This document shows positions 55,257 through 64,000 of a stretch of 64,000 nt of DNA, one piece after another; position 1 is the first letter of the stretch; each line of letters begins with the position of its first letter. The DNA is taken from contig CALSQY010000004.1 of NCBI GenBank assembly GCA_943788615.1, positions 186,001 through 250,000 of the forward strand. Reading direction: 5' to 3'. Made by a program: the position numbers and the translations under genes. The stretch comes from UBA4465 sp002292365. Its GTDB lineage: Bacteria; Bacteroidota; Bacteroidia; Cytophagales; Cyclobacteriaceae. Under the pieces are notes generated by a model that had not been told where the DNA came from, did no database searches, and worked only from the letters and a program-made list of their open reading frames with translations.

Positions 55257-56393
55257 ATGAGCAAAAAAGTTAGAGTTTTAGTCGCCATGAGTGGCGGCAT
55301 AGATAGTTCGATTGCAGCGATAATGTTGTACGAACAGGGATATGAGGTTATTGGGATGACCATGAAGACGTGGGATTACAGCACCTCCGGAGGGAGTAAA
55401 AAAGAAACCGGTTGTTGTAGTCTTGATTCTATTAATGATGCTAGGAACATCGCCGTCAACTTGGGATTTCCTCATTATATTATTGACATAAGAGAAGAGT
55501 TTGGAGATTATGTCATAGATCATTTTACGAGTGAATACTTAGAGGGGAGAACACCTAACCCTTGTGTACTCTGTAATACTCATATAAAATGGGACAGTTT
55601 GCTCAGGAGAGCGGATCAACTTGATTGTGAATTTATAGCTACGGGTCATTATGCTAAAATTAGATTAGAAAACGAACGATATATAGTATCAAGAGGTAAA
55701 GATTTACAAAAGGATCAATCTTATGCGCTCTGGGGAATCTCTCAAGAAAGTTTAAGTCGTACTATTTTTCCATTAGGTGATCTTCACAAAACAGATATTA
55801 AAGCACTGGCACTACAAAAAGGCTTGTTTGAATTGGCATCTAAATCTGAATCATATGAAATCTGTTTTGTTCCCGATAATGATTATCGAGGTTTTTTACG
55901 CAGAAAAGTAGTAGGTCTAGAAGAAAGAGTGGCAGGAGGAACATTCGTCTTGGAAACAGGAGAAGTGGTAGGAAGCCATGAAGGCTATCCTTTTTATACC
56001 GTAGGTCAGAGGAAAGGTCTAGGAATTGCCTTAGGATATCCTGTATACGTTACAGAAATTCAAAAAGAGACGAATCGCGTGGTTTTGGGAACTTTTGACG
56101 AACTCTCTAGAGATGGGATGTATGTTAAAAATTTAAACCTTCAGAAATATCCTGAAATTCCTTTTGGGAAATTAGATACTATTACAAAAGTGCGATACAA
56201 TGATTTGGGAAATCCTGCTATCATTGAGCAAATTGGGGATACTATGAAAGTATATTTTGGCAAAGGTGTCAATTCTATCGCACCCGGGCAAGCCGCCGTA
56301 TTTTACGAAGGTGATGACATGATTGGTGGCGGTTGGATCACTAAAAGTTTTAAGCAATTGAGCATGTTAAATGAAACGAATGCTAATGTTTAG
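55257..56393 (+). CDS. mnmA: tRNA-specific 2-thiouridylase MnmA
   Basis: Adds sulfur at U34 of tRNAs for Lys, Glu and Gln. 378 residues. Motifs: VLVAMSGGIDSSIAAIML (PP-loop), the catalytic Cys pair in GRTPNPCVLCNTHIKW and SESYEICFVPDNDYRGFL, and GHYAKI and TVGQRKGLGIALG. The usual length. It follows a 321-base spacer and is followed by a perfect palindrome and then the subtilase gene. Confidence 0.96.
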   Translation: MSKKVRVLVAMSGGIDSSIAAIMLYEQGYEVIGMTMKTWDYSTSGGSKKETGCCSLDSINDARNIAVNLGFPHYIIDIREEFGDYVIDHFTSEYLEGRTPNPCVLCNTHIKWDSLLRRADQLDCEFIATGHYAKIRLENERYIVSRGKDLQKDQSYALWGISQESLSRTIFPLGDLHKTDIKALALQKGLFELASKSESYEICFVPDNDYRGFLRRKVVGLEERVAGGTFVLETGEVVGSHEGYPFYTVGQRKGLGIALGYPVYVTEIQKETNRVVLGTFDELSRDGMYVKNLNLQKYPEIPFGKLDTITKVRYNDLGNPAIIEQIGDTMKVYFGKGVNSIAPGQAAVFYEGDDMIGGGWITKSFKQLSMLNETNANV

Positions 56394-56401
56394 AATTAAT
56401 C

Positions 56402-56419
56402 CTTTTTGATATCAAAAAG
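56402..56419. repeat. Perfect 18-base palindrome after mnmA
   Basis: CTTTTTGATATCAAAAAG is its own reverse complement, 8 bases after the mnmA stop and 124 bases before the subtilase start. No T run follows on the plus strand, so a terminator is unlikely; it could be a regulator site or chance in AT-rich DNA. Confidence 0.6.
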
Positions 56420-56543
56420 CTAATTTAGTATTTGAATATTAATAGTATAGCATAAAATTGATACTACTTTTTACAAAAGGGGTAATGAAATATATAGAGA
56501 GATTTAATAATTATTAAATTAGACCTATAAGCTAGAAAGAAAA

Positions 56544-58193
56544 ATGAAAAATCTAAAGGTCATCTCTCTGTTGTCACTCTTTTTGATTGGCTTTTATTCA
56601 ACCAACGCCCAAATCCATCGATATATGGTTTTTCTCTCTGATAAAGCTCATTCAGCCTACACTTTAGATGAACCAGAAGCATTTTTGAGCATGCGTGCAA
56701 TTGCTAGAAAAATTAGACATAACGTAGAGATTGATCTGCTAGACCTACCTGTTAGTACTACTTATATTCAAGATTTAACTTCTTTAGAGGTGGATGTGTT
56801 CTTTACTTCCAAATGGATGAACGCCTTACTCATTCAAACAGATTCAAGTAATTTGCGAGAGGTCGAAGGGAGGTCTTATGTTGATAGTGTAGTTTTTATA
56901 GCACCTGGGGCTAGGTTAACCCACGAAAATATAGGTTTCGAATGGCCGGAGACCTTCGAAGAGCCAAACAACCCACTTGAATCTTCTGAGCTACAGCTGG
57001 CAATGATGAATGTTCAACAAATGCATGAGGACGGATATCGAGGTGAGGGCGTGCTTATTGCCCTTTTAGATGCAGGCTTTAAAGGAGCCAATTTGTTTGA
57101 GCCTCTTGAAAACATATTCAATGAACATCGCTTGATTGCTGCAAAAGATTTTGTAACGAATGGAGGAAATCCATTCTTATACAGTGGGCATGGCACCTCG
57201 GCGTGGTCAACCATAGCAAGTGATTATAAAGACTTTATAGGCACAGCCCCAAAGGCAGAATTCATTTTGTGTGTAACTGAAGACGTTGCTTCTGAATACA
57301 GAATCGAAGAGTACAATTGGCTCATAGCTGCCGAATATGCGGATAGTCTCGGGGCTGATATCATTTCGAGTTCATTGGGTTACAGTAGCTTTTCCGAAGT
57401 GTCGATGGACTACACTTATGAGGATATGGATGGACAAACAGCCATCATCACTAGGGCATCAAATTTGGCTATAAAAAAAGGCCTCTTAGTCATCACGAGT
57501 GCAGGCAATGAAGGCAATGATTCATGGAGATATATTACGGCCCCAGCAGACGGTCCAGATAATATCACGGTAGGAAGTGTGAAAAGTGATTATAGCATTT
57601 CAGCATTTAGCTCTCAAGGGCCTACGATGGATGATCGAATTAAACCTGATCTAGTTGCACTTGGACAAGGCACTACATTATTGATCTCAAACGGGAGTAT
57701 TTCGAAAGCCAATGGCACGAGCTTTTCAGCGCCATTAGTAGCTGGTTTTTCAGCTGGAATTTGGCAGGCACATCCTGAATTCAACAATTTAGAGGTTGTT
57801 GATCACCTACGTAATTTAGGTACTCGTTTTGAAGATCCTGATAATTATTTTGGTTTCGGTATCCCCATTTATTTGGCTGTTGAAGATAGTTTGACTGAGA
57901 CAGATACCACGATGTTGGCTCTTTCAGAATTTGCTTCAGAGGGCATTACTATTTACCCAAATCCAATTTATGGAAACACTATTTCTATTAAAATAGATTC
58001 AAAAATTGATGTTTACCCTCTTGAAATCAAATTATTGAGCTTAAAGGGAAATAATGTGAGTGAACTGAACGTTTTAACAGCACAATCAGGAGGATTGATC
58101 TCAATGGATATTTCGATGATTCGTGCGGGTGTTTATATTTTAATATTGTCATCTGATAATATTTCTAGAAAGATAAAACTGATCAAGTATTAA
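56544..58193 (+). CDS. Subtilisin-like (S8) serine protease with T9SS sorting domain
   Basis: 549 residues with a signal peptide (cleavage after STNAQ). Catalytic triad: Asp about 175 in VLIALLDAGF, His about 215 in YSGHGTSAWS, and Ser about 392 in NGTSFSAPLVAG. The oxyanion Asn lies in VITSAGNEGND. Residues 40-150 look like an N-terminal prodomain. The last 75 residues (ITIYPNPIYGNTISIKIDS, RAGVYILILSSDNISRKIKL, each in part) form the C-terminal type A domain for type IX secretion. It is likely exported and surface-attached or released. It is followed after 2 bases by rpe. Confidence 0.93.
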   Translation: MKNLKVISLLSLFLIGFYSTNAQIHRYMVFLSDKAHSAYTLDEPEAFLSMRAIARKIRHNVEIDLLDLPVSTTYIQDLTSLEVDVFFTSKWMNALLIQTDSSNLREVEGRSYVDSVVFIAPGARLTHENIGFEWPETFEEPNNPLESSELQLAMMNVQQMHEDGYRGEGVLIALLDAGFKGANLFEPLENIFNEHRLIAAKDFVTNGGNPFLYSGHGTSAWSTIASDYKDFIGTAPKAEFILCVTEDVASEYRIEEYNWLIAAEYADSLGADIISSSLGYSSFSEVSMDYTYEDMDGQTAIITRASNLAIKKGLLVITSAGNEGNDSWRYITAPADGPDNITVGSVKSDYSISAFSSQGPTMDDRIKPDLVALGQGTTLLISNGSISKANGTSFSAPLVAGFSAGIWQAHPEFNNLEVVDHLRNLGTRFEDPDNYFGFGIPIYLAVEDSLTETDTTMLALSEFASEGITIYPNPIYGNTISIKIDSKIDVYPLEIKLLSLKGNNVSELNVLTAQSGGLISMDISMIRAGVYILILSSDNISRKIKLIKY

Positions 58194-58195
58194 TT

Positions 58196-58849
58196 ATGTC
58201 TAAAATTCTCATTGCGCCCTCTATTTTAGCTGCTGACTTTGGTAACCTAGCTGCTGCGACGCACATGATCAATGAAAGTCAAGCTGACTATATTCATATT
58301 GATATAATGGATGGTAATTTTGTACCTAATATATCATTTGGATTTCCAGTAACTCAGGCGATTTATAAGCATGCCAAAAAGCCGTTAGACTTTCATTTAA
58401 TGATCAATAACCCCGATAATTATTTGGAAGACTGTGTAAATAGTGGGGCAAAAATAATTACGGTTCATGCAGAGGTCTGTAACCACCTCAACCGAACTCT
58501 CCATCAGATCAAAGAATTAGGCGCACTTGCCGGTGTCGCTTTGAATCCTCATACTTCGGTAGATGTATTAAAAAATGTCATCAATGATTTGGATCTGGTC
58601 CTCATCATGTCAGTAAATCCGGGCTTTGGAGGTCAGAAATTTATTGAAAACACTTATGCCAAGGTTAAAGAAATAAAACACTTAGCAGACGCGGCGGGAA
58701 AAAATATACTCATTGAAATAGATGGTGGGGTGAACGGTGAAAATGCTTCGCTGCTCGTAAAGGTGGGTGCAAATATGCTGGTGGCAGGAAGTTATGTTTT
58801 TAACTCCATGAACCCTTCTCAAACCATACAGTCTTTAAAGAACCCTTGA
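58196..58849 (+). CDS. rpe: Ribulose-phosphate 3-epimerase
   Basis: Interconverts ribulose 5-phosphate and xylulose 5-phosphate in the pentose phosphate pathway. 217 residues, TIM barrel. Motifs: IAPSILAADFGNL, YIHIDIMDGNFVPNISFG (metal-binding His and Asp), DFHLMI, IMSVNPGFGGQKFIE and IEIDGGVN. The ATG is 2 bases after the subtilase stop. The next gene starts 4 bases on with a TTG, so three genes may be co-transcribed. Confidence 0.96.
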   Translation: MSKILIAPSILAADFGNLAAATHMINESQADYIHIDIMDGNFVPNISFGFPVTQAIYKHAKKPLDFHLMINNPDNYLEDCVNSGAKIITVHAEVCNHLNRTLHQIKELGALAGVALNPHTSVDVLKNVINDLDLVLIMSVNPGFGGQKFIENTYAKVKEIKHLADAAGKNILIEIDGGVNGENASLLVKVGANMLVAGSYVFNSMNPSQTIQSLKNP

Positions 58850-58853
58850 TCTT

Positions 58854-61241
58854 TTGAGTTCTTTTAAGTTACTCTTCTTTTTTTGTGCTGTATTGATGGG
58901 CCATAGTATAGCCGCTCAATGGATCATTAACGGTCGTATTACCTCTCAAGAGGGTAAGCCCATTACACAGGCAGAGATATTTTTTCCAAATTTTAATAAA
59001 ATAATACTTAGCGATGATTTAGGGATCTTCCATTTCAATATTAATGACAGTATTGACCGCATAAAAATTATCATTACGCATATTGCCTATCAGCGTAATG
59101 ACTTCTTGATAGTTAAGAAGAATAGCCCTCAAGACATTAAATTTATTTTGGTCAGTAGGGAAATTTTGTTGGAAAAAATAGAGATTTCCGAAACTGTCGA
59201 CAGGTATCAAGAGATGGATCAAAATCAAATTAAGTTAAATTCCAAATCAGTTATTGCCATGCCTTCTGCTTTTGGAGATTTTAGTAAAGTATTGTCAACA
59301 TTACCGGGCGTATCTTCCAATAATGAACTTTCATCCACTTATTCGGTACGTGGAGGAAATTTCCAGGAGAATTTAGTTTATGTTAATGGGATTCAAGTTT
59401 ATAGACCTTTTTTAGCCAATACGGGCAGACAAGAAGGATTGAGCTTTATCAATCCCGATTTTGTACGGGACGTCTCATTTTATGCAGGGGGGTGGCAGCC
59501 AAAATATGGGGATAAGTTGTCCAGTAGCTTAAACATAGAATACGAAGAACCGGATTGTTTTGAAGGCAGTGCCTCGATAGGGCTTTTGGGAGGGAAGATT
59601 TATTTGGGGGGAAATTCTGACAATCAGCGTTCAAAATTCTCCATTGGTGTAAGGCATAAAGATGCCAGATATTTATTAAATACTTTAGAAGTGTCTGGTC
59701 AATATTTTCCAAAATATACAGATGTGCAAGGATTTTTAACTTTCGACTTAACTAAAAAGTCAAGTTCCTTGATTAATAAAACTAAGTTAAACTGGCTCTT
59801 ATCTTATGGCCAAAATCGATATCAAACAATTCCAATATCTCAAAGTACAGTTTTTGGTTCGGTGACTCAAAATTTTAGACTTCAAACTGATTTTATGGGA
59901 AATGAGTCTTTAGATTATGACACGTATCAAACAGGCTTTAATTTGTCACATAGGATAAATGATCGATTGAAGACTTCCCTTATTGCATCGACAGTTTCGA
60001 CGCAAGAAAAAGAAAATTTTGAAGTTGAAGGGGCGTATCGTTTATGTGATGTAGATCAAAAAAGTCAGGTTAATTTTAGTGATAAATGTATAGTTACCAG
60101 AGCCATTGGAACCCATTTTGATTATGGAAGAAATGCATTAAATGTACATATTTCTAGTATTGAAAACAGAAATGAATGGCTTGTTAATTCTAATAATTTG
60201 TTTGAATTTGGCTTTGGGATGAGCCATCAAAACATTGCTGATGATATTCATGAATATGGCTTCATTGATTCTGCTGATTATGTAACAACGACTACGTACA
60301 TTCAAAATAAGTTTAGTATGTCCAGTAATAATTATTTTGGTTATTTCCAATATTCTTTTTTTGATCAAGATTCTTCGCACATATTCAACATTGGCTCCAG
60401 ATTTAATTATATGAATTGGACCGATCAATTGTTACTAAGTCCCCGAGTACAATATCAATATCGACCGAGTTGGTCTGTACCCACTCGAATCAATTTTTCT
60501 ATGGGCTTTTATCATCAGCACCCACAGTACAGAGAATTCAGAAATCGTGAAGGTATGATAAATAAAGATGTGACCGCTCAAAAATCTTTACAGATTATTA
60601 CTGGAATAGATCGATTCTTAACCTTATGGGGGAGACCTTTTATATTTACCACACAAGCCTATTATAAATATTTATGGAATTTAAACCCTTATGAGATTGA
60701 TAATGTAAGAATACGATACTACGCAGATAACATCGCCAAAGGTTATGCCTCGGGCCTTGATATTAGGATCAATGGCGAATTTATAGCCGATACTCAATCT
60801 TGGTTTAGTTTAGGCTTGTTAAAAACAATGGAAGACATCGAAAATGATGAAAATGGTTATCAAAGGCGTCCATCTGATCAAAGAATAACGATGGGTGCAT
60901 TTTTTGAAGATCATTTACCCAATGATCCTTCATTAAGAATTTATTTAAATTTAAATTTTGGGTCCGGTTATCCCTTTGGCCCTCCCAATAACAGTGTCTA
61001 TCGAAATACTTTTTCTGGAGATGAATATTATCGCATAGATATGGGGTTGACGAAGATCCTTCCCATGAGCAATTCTTTCTTTGTTAAAAATATCATTTTT
61101 CGATTAGAAGTATTAAATGTACTTGAAGCTGATAATACAATTAGTTATCAATGGATTGAAGATGTAAATGGTAATAATTTGGCAATACCTAACTCATTAT
61201 CAGCAAGATATTTTAACTTGAAAATAATGTGTAATCTCTAA
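58854..61241 (+). CDS. TonB-dependent receptor
   Basis: 795 residues with a signal peptide (hydrophobic residues 5-20), an N-terminal carboxypeptidase-regulatory-like domain (ITSQEGKPITQAEIFFPN), a plug domain (TLPGVSSNNELSSTYSVRGG then NFQENLVYVNGIQVYRPF) and a beta-barrel to the C-terminus, ending SARYFNLKIMCNL. The start is a TTG (58854). It is smaller than SusC-type receptors and has no SusD neighbour, so glycan uptake is not suggested; siderophore, vitamin or other ligands are possible. Its gene ends just before the FKBP pseudogene. Confidence 0.92.
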   Translation: MSSFKLLFFFCAVLMGHSIAAQWIINGRITSQEGKPITQAEIFFPNFNKIILSDDLGIFHFNINDSIDRIKIIITHIAYQRNDFLIVKKNSPQDIKFILVSREILLEKIEISETVDRYQEMDQNQIKLNSKSVIAMPSAFGDFSKVLSTLPGVSSNNELSSTYSVRGGNFQENLVYVNGIQVYRPFLANTGRQEGLSFINPDFVRDVSFYAGGWQPKYGDKLSSSLNIEYEEPDCFEGSASIGLLGGKIYLGGNSDNQRSKFSIGVRHKDARYLLNTLEVSGQYFPKYTDVQGFLTFDLTKKSSSLINKTKLNWLLSYGQNRYQTIPISQSTVFGSVTQNFRLQTDFMGNESLDYDTYQTGFNLSHRINDRLKTSLIASTVSTQEKENFEVEGAYRLCDVDQKSQVNFSDKCIVTRAIGTHFDYGRNALNVHISSIENRNEWLVNSNNLFEFGFGMSHQNIADDIHEYGFIDSADYVTTTTYIQNKFSMSSNNYFGYFQYSFFDQDSSHIFNIGSRFNYMNWTDQLLLSPRVQYQYRPSWSVPTRINFSMGFYHQHPQYREFRNREGMINKDVTAQKSLQIITGIDRFLTLWGRPFIFTTQAYYKYLWNLNPYEIDNVRIRYYADNIAKGYASGLDIRINGEFIADTQSWFSLGLLKTMEDIENDENGYQRRPSDQRITMGAFFEDHLPNDPSLRIYLNLNFGSGYPFGPPNNSVYRNTFSGDEYYRIDMGLTKILPMSNSFFVKNIIFRLEVLNVLEADNTISYQWIEDVNGNNLAIPNSLSARYFNLKIMCNL

Positions 61242-61340
61242 CTAAATTTATAGATTTTCGTGGATAAAAAATAAAAACGTAAAAGATCTATTCATACATG
61301 TTCTTTAAAAAATTAAATTGTATATTTATTTAAAACTTAG

Positions 61341-62340
61341 ATAGATCAACCATTAGGTTATTCTAGAGCATATTGGTTTTATCTCTATTTAATTCTTGTA
61401 GTGAACCAGAAGCTTTTACAGAAGAAGGTTATCATTATAAAGCTTTTGAAAAGAATGTTTTTAATCAGCTTAACGGTGCAGGTATTGATACCTTGACAGT
61501 GACTAAAACTTTGATAGGTCTTGATCCATATTAATATTATCCTATCAAATCGAACCCAAGCGCAAAGAGTCAAGAGCATGGTAATATTTTTCAAAAAAAT
61601 ACCAAATAAGCATTTTTAGGAGAGGATATCATCGCCTTTTATAACTTAGGAAGTGGAATATTCTGCCTTGGACAAGGCATGAACGCCTTGATTCCCGTAG
61701 GTCTCGACTTCCCTATTGGTAAATCGCATATTAGAGTAGGCGAGGAGTATAACTATATTTTACTCCCGCGTCGGCCTATGGAGACTTAGATTCAGGTAAT
61801 TTTCAGGCTATTATTTCAAAAAATTCGATGCTTAATATTCAAATTAAATTAGTAGCATTGGCTACTTTATTTGATTTACCCGCTACTCAATCACTCAAAA
61901 TCAACTAGTATATTAATGATACCGCTTTAGATGACACCTCGGTTTAGAGTGGTAATGATGGATTTATTTATGGATCATCTTCATCAAGAATCGTCATGAA
62001 TATACTGGACTCTAGCTATTTAGGATTACTTGTTGAGGGCAATACAGTGTCTTTATCCTATGTTCTTTATGATCTGTATGATTCATCTGTAGTCATTGAT
62101 CGGAGAACGATTGTAAATCCATTTTTATTTACTTTAGGCGTAGATGAGATTATACTTGGATTGGATGAGGCGGTTAGTAATATGCATCTTAATGAGCCAA
62201 CATTGATTTTGCTAACCTCAGATATTGCCTACCAAGAAAGTGCAGCAGTTATTCCGAATTATGAGGAATTGAGACAAGCATTGGTAGCGGCAAAAATAAT
62301 CTCCTCCTGCGCTGCAGAGATTGAACCTTTTCAAATTTAG
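61341..62340 (+). pseudogene. Degraded two-domain FKBP-type lipoprotein gene
   Basis: In one frame from 61343 the signal peptide and lipobox (LVLSLFNSC) and a long mature sequence can be read, but the start codon is gone (ATAGATCA where ATGAGATCA would fit) and in-frame stops lie at 61364, 61532 and 61607. FKBP-like text (GQGMNALIPVGLDFPIGKSH, VGEEYNYILLP) runs to 61768, where a one-base deletion shifts to a second frame giving SAYGDLDSGNFQAIISKNS; the intact form would be LPASAYGD. That frame carries stops at 61906 and 61945 and then a second FKBP-like domain (61996-62340) with no lesion. The final 114 residues could be translated from the ATG at 61996, but there is no signal peptide. Confidence 0.88.
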
Positions 62341-62417
62341 AGATTTGAAGCGTCAATAGAAAAAATAGATTAAAAAAAGCGTAATTTTGTAATTAACAAT
62401 TATTAAGTCCTTATAAA

Positions 62418-63524
62418 GTGCCTCTGAACAAAGCCTTATACTCGTTTTTTATCTTGCTTTTTATTTTTAATCTACCTTCAAGTTTAGGCCAGAGTATCTA
62501 TAAAAAGTATGGTATTTACAGAAATCCAGCACTTGTAATTTCCAATAAAATTTCTTGGACACTGAGTATGGGTTCTGGGAAAACACATTTCAATCACAGC
62601 TTAAAAAATTTCTATTTATATCAGTCTTCAGAAGTCCAACTCATCCGATCTAAAAATGCAGAAAGTTTTTCCGGCGATCTCATCAATGGCCAAACCAGTT
62701 GGCTAAATAATCCAACGGATACAGAAGATGTTAATGTAGGTGATCTCCTTGATGTAGGATATGACCGATTGGATTCATCTGTTTACAATGGGAAATTCAG
62801 TGCACAAACTGTTTTTTTGGACGGTGATACTGCTGATTTTCAATTTCAGAGTCAGTGGTCTAGCATTCCTATTAATTTTTCTGCCCATTATGAGATTTTA
62901 AAATTTAGAGTAGGAGTAGGCATACATTATGAAAAACTAAGAACAAATGTATTAAGTCCAACCAGCAATAATTACGGCATTTTAGATTACGTTCCAGGCT
63001 TTAAAACCACAAAGTTGTATAAATATTATGGTACTTTGGGTTATAAGTTTTATCAAGAATGGAATTCTGCCATGGTCGGAGAAATTCAAGTAGGAAACAT
63101 AAAATCAAGTGGCGAATTTAATAATGATTTAATGAATAGTAGTTTAATGGTAAATCTAGGGTTAAATTATGAATATCATTTTTCGGAATACTTAAGGTTC
63201 GTACTGAAGCCCTCTTTTGAGATTAAGAGCTATAAAATAAAGATTTTAGATGCTTTGGGGACGCTTATAGATGAAGTATCGCACAAGTATAATGCTTTCT
63301 ATATACAAATAGGTATAAGTATAAATATACCTGAATTAAGAAGATCTCCGCTAGCGGCAGATCATGTTCAATTGAAACATGTCATTATGGATCCTAAGAA
63401 GGAAAGATTGGAAGAGGTAAGAGGTCAGGTGTTTTGGAAAGAACAAAATCCAAAAATAGGCCAAAATCACAGACAACTCATCCGCAATAAAGCGACAAAT
63501 AAGAAAAAATCTCATCCTTATTAA
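62418..63524 (+). CDS. Predicted outer-membrane or secreted beta-rich protein, unknown
   Basis: 368 residues from a GTG start (62418), with a signal peptide (residues 6-24, cleavage after SLGQ). The mature part has alternating strand-like segments (KISWTLSMGSGKTHFNHS, YHFSEYLRFVLKPSFEIKSY, FYIQIGISINIPE) typical of an outer-membrane barrel. The last about 45 residues are Lys/Arg/Gln/Asn-rich and do not end like a barrel. No family recognised. It is placed between the FKBP pseudogene and gyrA. Confidence 0.65.
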   Translation: MPLNKALYSFFILLFIFNLPSSLGQSIYKKYGIYRNPALVISNKISWTLSMGSGKTHFNHSLKNFYLYQSSEVQLIRSKNAESFSGDLINGQTSWLNNPTDTEDVNVGDLLDVGYDRLDSSVYNGKFSAQTVFLDGDTADFQFQSQWSSIPINFSAHYEILKFRVGVGIHYEKLRTNVLSPTSNNYGILDYVPGFKTTKLYKYYGTLGYKFYQEWNSAMVGEIQVGNIKSSGEFNNDLMNSSLMVNLGLNYEYHFSEYLRFVLKPSFEIKSYKIKILDALGTLIDEVSHKYNAFYIQIGISINIPELRRSPLAADHVQLKHVIMDPKKERLEEVRGQVFWKEQNPKIGQNHRQLIRNKATNKKKSHPY

Positions 63525-63590
63525 TGTTATTTTTGAATTAAAAAATGATTAAATTAGCATTTGATTTTTTACTAAACTCAGATACTTTTC

Positions 63591-64000
63591 ATGTCAGACG
63601 GAGATGTTGAAAATATTGCCGAATCAGGCAACATATTACCTATAAATATTGAGGATGAAATGAGGGGCGCTTACATCGATTATTCGATGAGTGTGATCGT
63701 TTCGAGGGCTTTACCTGATGTGAGGGATGGATTAAAGCCTGTTCATCGGAGAATTCTATTTGGGATGGATGAATTAGGTGTCAATTACAATCGGCCCTAT
63801 AAAAAATGTGCCAGGATTGTAGGAGATGTCTTAGGTAAGTATCATCCACACGGTGATACAGCTGTTTATGATTCCATGGTGCGTATGGCTCAATCTTGGT
63901 CCCTTAGGTATCCGCTTGTAGACGGACAAGGGAATTTCGGGTCTGTAGATGGCGATTCTCCAGCGGCCATGAGATATACAGAAGCGAGACTCAAACGTAT
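63591..64000 (+). CDS. gyrA: DNA gyrase subunit A, 3' truncated by the window end
   Basis: First 136 codons of the type II topoisomerase A subunit, from MSDGDVENIAESGN. Recognisable: MRGAYIDYSMSVIVSRALPD, RDGLKPVHRRILFGM, and the quinolone-resistance region KYHPHGDTAVYDSMVRMAQ, where the residue equivalent to E. coli Ser83 is Thr90 and that of Asp87 is Asp94. GYRA over ParC is favoured by MRGAYIDYSMSVIVSRALPD. The active-site Tyr lies within the part shown (AMRYTEARLKR). Confidence 0.95.
   Translation, partial: MSDGDVENIAESGNILPINIEDEMRGAYIDYSMSVIVSRALPDVRDGLKPVHRRILFGMDELGVNYNRPYKKCARIVGDVLGKYHPHGDTAVYDSMVRMAQSWSLRYPLVDGQGNFGSVDGDSPAAMRYTEARLKR

Noticed and set aside
63560..63590. TTTG-N19-TACTTTTC before gyrA
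   Set aside because: The spacing is right but the -7 box touches the ATG, so the transcript would start inside the coding region unless another start codon is used.
1..64000. tRNA, rRNA, CRISPR, insertion sequence, prophage or integron
   Set aside because: No T-loop sequence, repeat-spacer array, transposase, integrase or phage gene was seen on either strand. A tRNA scan would be needed to exclude a poorly matching tRNA.

Overview
The window is an AT-rich, gene-dense chromosomal segment from a member of the Bacteroidota, most like the Saprospiria/Cytophagia side of the phylum. This rests on several traits: a long plant/Chlamydia-type IspG, a 57-residue Bacteroidota H1-like protein, a serine palmitoyltransferase-type enzyme, a TonB-dependent receptor with a carboxypeptidase-like N-terminal domain, a subtilisin-like protease with a type IX secretion tail, and a promoter fitting TTTG-N18-TAnnTTTG. 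Genus and species cannot be read from the sequence. No tRNA, rRNA, CRISPR array, prophage, insertion sequence or integrase was seen. Both ends are cut inside genes: a sensor kinase on the left and gyrA on the right.

Layout. 1-6.5 kb: NtrY-like kinase, MlaFE-like lipid ABC pair, short-chain dehydrogenase, ispG with a small membrane protein, and a lipoprotein. 6.6-14 kb: leuS, thyA, a TolC/membrane-fusion pair and maf. 14-23.3 kb: a broken biotin carboxylase gene, the serine palmitoyltransferase-like gene with a clear promoter, the H1-like gene, a Bor-like lipoprotein, the dapA-unknown-ligA run and a CCA/poly(A) polymerase-family gene. 23-33.4 kb: two secreted proteins, an SNF-type transporter, a conserved unknown, an acyl-CoA dehydrogenase with a strong inverted repeat just upstream, an IF2_N-like unknown, a TetR regulator and a sodium:solute symporter with a membrane partner. 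33.7-44 kb: a PiT phosphate transporter divergent from a phosphate-type porin, a large Asp-box beta-propeller protein, a lipoprotein, tyrS and holA.

44-53.7 kb is the most system-like block: a 1009-residue TPR protein, an overlapping outer-membrane barrel, a membrane-anchored SPOR protein (frameshifted), ExbB, ExbD and a TonB-like protein, running by stop-start overlaps into folC and trmB. It looks like an energised envelope complex joining the inner membrane, peptidoglycan and outer membrane. 53.7-64 kb: FKBP lipoprotein, a TrpF-like protein without the catalytic cysteine, mnmA, the subtilase, rpe, a TonB-dependent receptor, a badly decayed two-domain FKBP lipoprotein pseudogene, a barrel-like protein and gyrA.

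A theme of the window is gene decay. The biotin carboxylase has a frame-breaking deletion plus substitutions at normally invariant residues, the SPOR gene has a one-base frameshift, and the FKBP pseudogene has five in-frame stops and a one-base deletion. Two of the three have several independent lesions, so sequencing error alone does not explain them. All family assignments come from reading motifs; no database search was possible.
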